From positions 2,976,001 through 3,040,000 of the forward strand of contig NZ_JBDFMH010000001.1 of assembly GCF_047238125.1 (NCBI RefSeq): DNA of 64,000 nt, written 5' to 3'. Positions 62,274-64,000 of the stretch are shown piece by piece. Each line of letters starts with the position of its first letter. Position 1 is the stretch's first letter. Below the pieces are notes generated by a model. The model did no database searches. It saw nothing but the letters and a program-made list of their open reading frames with translations, and was not told the DNA's origin. Position numbers and translations under genes: made by a program. Source of the stretch: JBDFMH01 sp047238125 (lineage in GTDB: Bacteria; Pseudomonadota; Alphaproteobacteria; Sphingomonadales; Sphingomonadaceae).

Positions 62274-63566
62274 TCATTCATGAAATTCGGCGAGTTCTGG
62301 GATGCGCCCGAACGCGATCTTGCTGCCGACGCGATCGATCCGGCCGCCGGTCGCCGGGCCCAGCGTCACTGCGTTGCGGCCGAACCGTTCGTTGATCCGG
62401 TCCATCGCGCGCGCCAGATGAAGCGTGCGCGCCTCGCGCGCCAGCGGATCATCGGCGGCGAGATGCGCGAACAGCGATCCTTGCTCGCCCTGCACGGGGG
62501 CAAGCTCGGTCAGCGCGATGCCGATCCGGCGGAGCTGGCCGCCCCCGGGCCGCGCCCGCGCCTCCGCGGCCAGCCGCGGCCAGATCAGATCGAGCGCTGC
62601 GAGGATACGGAAACTATCCTCGGTCGCGGGCAGCCGGGCCGAGCCATGCCACTTGCCGCGATCCACTTCGAACAGCGCATCGACGGTGAGCAGGGATGCG
62701 GCATAGCGCGCGCGGCGGAGCCGGCTGCCCGCCTTGAGCGCCAGCCGCCGGGCGGTCAGCCGCGCGGCTTCCAGCCCGCGCTGCGATGGCGAGAGGACAT
62801 GGCTGTGGCCGATGCTGCGCGTCTGCGTCGGCTTGTCGGGCAGATCATGGCCGTGCAGCGCATACCAGAGCCGATCGCCGTTCACGCCGCCCCAGGCATC
62901 GCCGGCATCGCGCGGGCGGCGCGCGCAATAGGCCTCGATATCGAGGATCCCCTCGCGCGCCAGCCGTCGTTCCATGTTGGCGCCGATGCCGCTGATGTCG
63001 CGCAGCTTCAGCGCATAGAGCCGTTGCGGCAGTTCGTGCGCCTGCAGCATCACCAGCCCGTCGGGCTTCTGCATATCGGAGGCGAGCTTGGCGAGCAGCC
63101 GGTTGGGCGCGATCCCGATCGAGGAGCGCAGGCACACGCCCACGTTGCGCGCGATGCCGGCCTTGATCCGCCCGGCCAGAGCGATCGCGGCGGCGGGATC
63201 ATTCTCGTTATCCGCCAGCCGGCAGGCCACTTCGTCGATCGAGCAGACCTTGGTGACGGGGATGTGCTTCCACACCTCTTCAACGATCGCGTCGTGGAAC
63301 TCGACATAGCGTTTGTGATCGGCCGGCACGATGATCAGGTCACGGCATTTCTGCTTCGCTTCCCAGACCGGCGTGCCGGTCGAGATGCCGAATGCCTTCG
63401 CTTCATAGGAGGCGGCGATCGCGACCGTCGTATCACTGTCCACCGGGGCCACGAGGATCGGACGCCCGCGTAGCGCGGGATCGACCTGCTGCTCCACACT
63501 GGCGAAATAGCTGTTCAGATCCAGGAACAGCCAGCGCAGCGGGCGAGGGAGCGACTCGAAGCTCAT
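62274..63566 (-). CDS. Y-family DNA polymerase (DinB/UmuC type)
   Basis: 430 residues from ATG 63566. Palm: RWLFLDLNSYFASVEQQVDPALRGRPILVAP with the first Asp, and CSIDEVACRL with the Asp-Glu pair, so the catalytic acids are present. Little-finger-like segments include IGHSHVLSPSQRGLEAARLTARRLALKAGSRLRR. It does error-prone synthesis past damage. A GTTC-N7-GTTC box sits 18 nt upstream, and GATAAA lies 8 nt before the ATG, so it is damage-induced and probably leaderless. Distinct from a plain Pol IV by its long VEEVWKHIPVTKVCSIDEV insert region; naming beyond the family is not safe. Confidence 0.88.
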   Translation of the reverse strand: MSFESLPRPLRWLFLDLNSYFASVEQQVDPALRGRPILVAPVDSDTTVAIAASYEAKAFGISTGTPVWEAKQKCRDLIIVPADHKRYVEFHDAIVEEVWKHIPVTKVCSIDEVACRLADNENDPAAAIALAGRIKAGIARNVGVCLRSSIGIAPNRLLAKLASDMQKPDGLVMLQAHELPQRLYALKLRDISGIGANMERRLAREGILDIEAYCARRPRDAGDAWGGVNGDRLWYALHGHDLPDKPTQTRSIGHSHVLSPSQRGLEAARLTARRLALKAGSRLRRARYAASLLTVDALFEVDRGKWHGSARLPATEDSFRILAALDLIWPRLAAEARARPGGGQLRRIGIALTELAPVQGEQGSLFAHLAADDPLAREARTLHLARAMDRINERFGRNAVTLGPATGGRIDRVGSKIAFGRIPELAEFHE

Positions 63567-63572
63567 CGCAAC

Positions 63573-63578
63573 AGTTTA
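63573..63578 (-). promoter_or_regulatory. -10-like element of the Y-family polymerase
   Basis: GATAAA on the minus strand (63580-63575 region), about 8 nt before the ATG, with the SOS box covering the -35 and spacer. Confidence 0.4.
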
Positions 63579-63584
63579 TCTGAA

Positions 63585-63599
63585 GAACAAAAAAGGAAC
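63585..63599. promoter_or_regulatory. SOS box of the Y-family polymerase
   Basis: GAACAAAAAAGGAAC, exact GAAC-N7-GAAC (GTTC-N7-GTTC on the minus strand). It lies 18 nt from the polymerase start and 40 nt from the RidA gene; it may affect both. Confidence 0.75.
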
Positions 63600-63603
63600 A
63601 GTC

Positions 63604-63631
63604 TTGACGCTGCCGCCGCCCGGCCCGACAA
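63604..63631 (+). promoter_or_regulatory. Candidate promoter of the RidA gene
   Basis: TTGACG (63604-63609), 16-nt spacer, CGACAA (63626-63631), 8 nt before ATG 63640. The -35 is good, the -10 poor; the geometry is that of the leaderless promoters. Confidence 0.35.
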
Positions 63632-63639
63632 GCGCCGCC

Positions 63640-64000
63640 ATGACGATCGACTCCCACCTCGCCGCGCTCGGCATCGACCTGCCTGCACCAGCCGCCCCCG
63701 TCGCCGCCTATGTGCCGACCGTGGAGGTGGGCGGGCTGATCCATGTATCGGGCCAGCTGCCGTTCCTGGATGGCGCGCTGATGACCGGGCGGTTGGGCGA
63801 GGACCGCGACGAGGCCTTTGGCCGGCAGGCGGCGGAGCGCTGCGGCGTAATGTTGCTGGCGCAGATCAAGGCGGCGCTGGGCTCGCTCGACCGGGTCGAG
63901 CGGGTGGTGAAGCTGGGCGTGTTCTGCGCATCCGCGGACGGGTTCACCGATCAGCCCAAGGTAGCCAACGGCGCGTCGGAACTGATGGTGGCGGTGTTCG
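63640..64000 (+). CDS. RidA-family protein (partial, runs off the right edge)
   Basis: First 120 residues of a RidA/YjgF protein from ATG 63640: TIDSHLAALGIDLPAPAAPVAAYVPTVEVGGLIHVSGQLPFLDG, then TGRLGEDRDEAFGRQAAERCGVMLLAQIKAALGSLDRVERVVKLGVF. The RidA fold deaminates reactive imines formed by PLP enzymes. The active-site Arg of the canonical group normally lies in the missing C-terminus, so the subgroup cannot be judged. Longer N-terminus resembles the Rid2/YjgH-like branch. Confidence 0.88.
   Translation, partial: MTIDSHLAALGIDLPAPAAPVAAYVPTVEVGGLIHVSGQLPFLDGALMTGRLGEDRDEAFGRQAAERCGVMLLAQIKAALGSLDRVERVVKLGVFCASADGFTDQPKVANGASELMVAVF

Overview
The window is high-GC, densely packed chromosomal DNA whose gene content points to an alphaproteobacterium, most likely a Sphingomonas-type member of the Sphingomonadaceae. 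The reasons are a DivK-type response regulator, TamA/TamB, a small GTTC-N7-GTTC type SOS box, an exosortase-A-associated glycosylation ligase, and dispersed short palindromic repeats of the kind I associate with sphingomonads. Most of it is core metabolism and housekeeping with several short accessory operons. I see no rRNA, tRNA, transposase, integrase or CRISPR array.

Layout. 0-4.7 kb: end of a membrane acyltransferase, a tat-type M19 dipeptidase-like protein, a PfkB kinase, a lone ExbD, a YdeI protein and a DUF3667 membrane protein. 4.7-9.9 kb: a leftward signalling operon (EAL phosphodiesterase, LysM/TPR lipoprotein, membrane Ser/Thr kinase with HAMP, FHA protein of the type VI secretion TagH type). 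10-14.7 kb: DUF808, MFS_3 exporter, chorismate mutase, polyprenyl diphosphate synthase, a crystallin-like secreted protein. 14.8-24.9 kb: helicase HrpB (with an in-frame palindromic repeat), a complex I NDUFS4-like subunit, hisG-hisD, Dps, a GDT1-type transporter, L33, DivK, DUF3572/HAD, and MgtE. 25-39 kb: transporters, an oxidoreductase, a cyclophilin, a LysR regulator, a bacterial CDC48-type AAA ATPase with a possible small RNA upstream, methyltransferases, and an M28 peptidase. 39-45.6 kb: tamB and tamA. 45.9-47.2 kb: a divergent S24-peptidase repressor and a 57-residue HTH-like protein across a 93-bp region packed with operator-like repeats and an SOS box. 47.2-50.8 kb: exosortase-associated glycan genes. 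51-64 kb: purD, rpoZ, a phospholipase D-type synthase, bacterioferritin and its ferredoxin, purL, a SulP transporter, a SOS-boxed Y-family polymerase, and a RidA fragment at the right edge.

Two themes cut across the genes. First, several start codons without a Shine-Dalgarno sequence lie 7-8 nt after a -10 like CTANNN, itself 16 nt after a TTGNCN-type -35 (purL, hisG, emrB-type pump, S24 repressor; -10 only at others), which predicts leaderless mRNAs. Second, damage-response control recurs: exact GAAC-N7-GAAC boxes lie at the repressor/HTH pair and at the Y-family polymerase. All functional calls are from reading the sequence; no database search was run.
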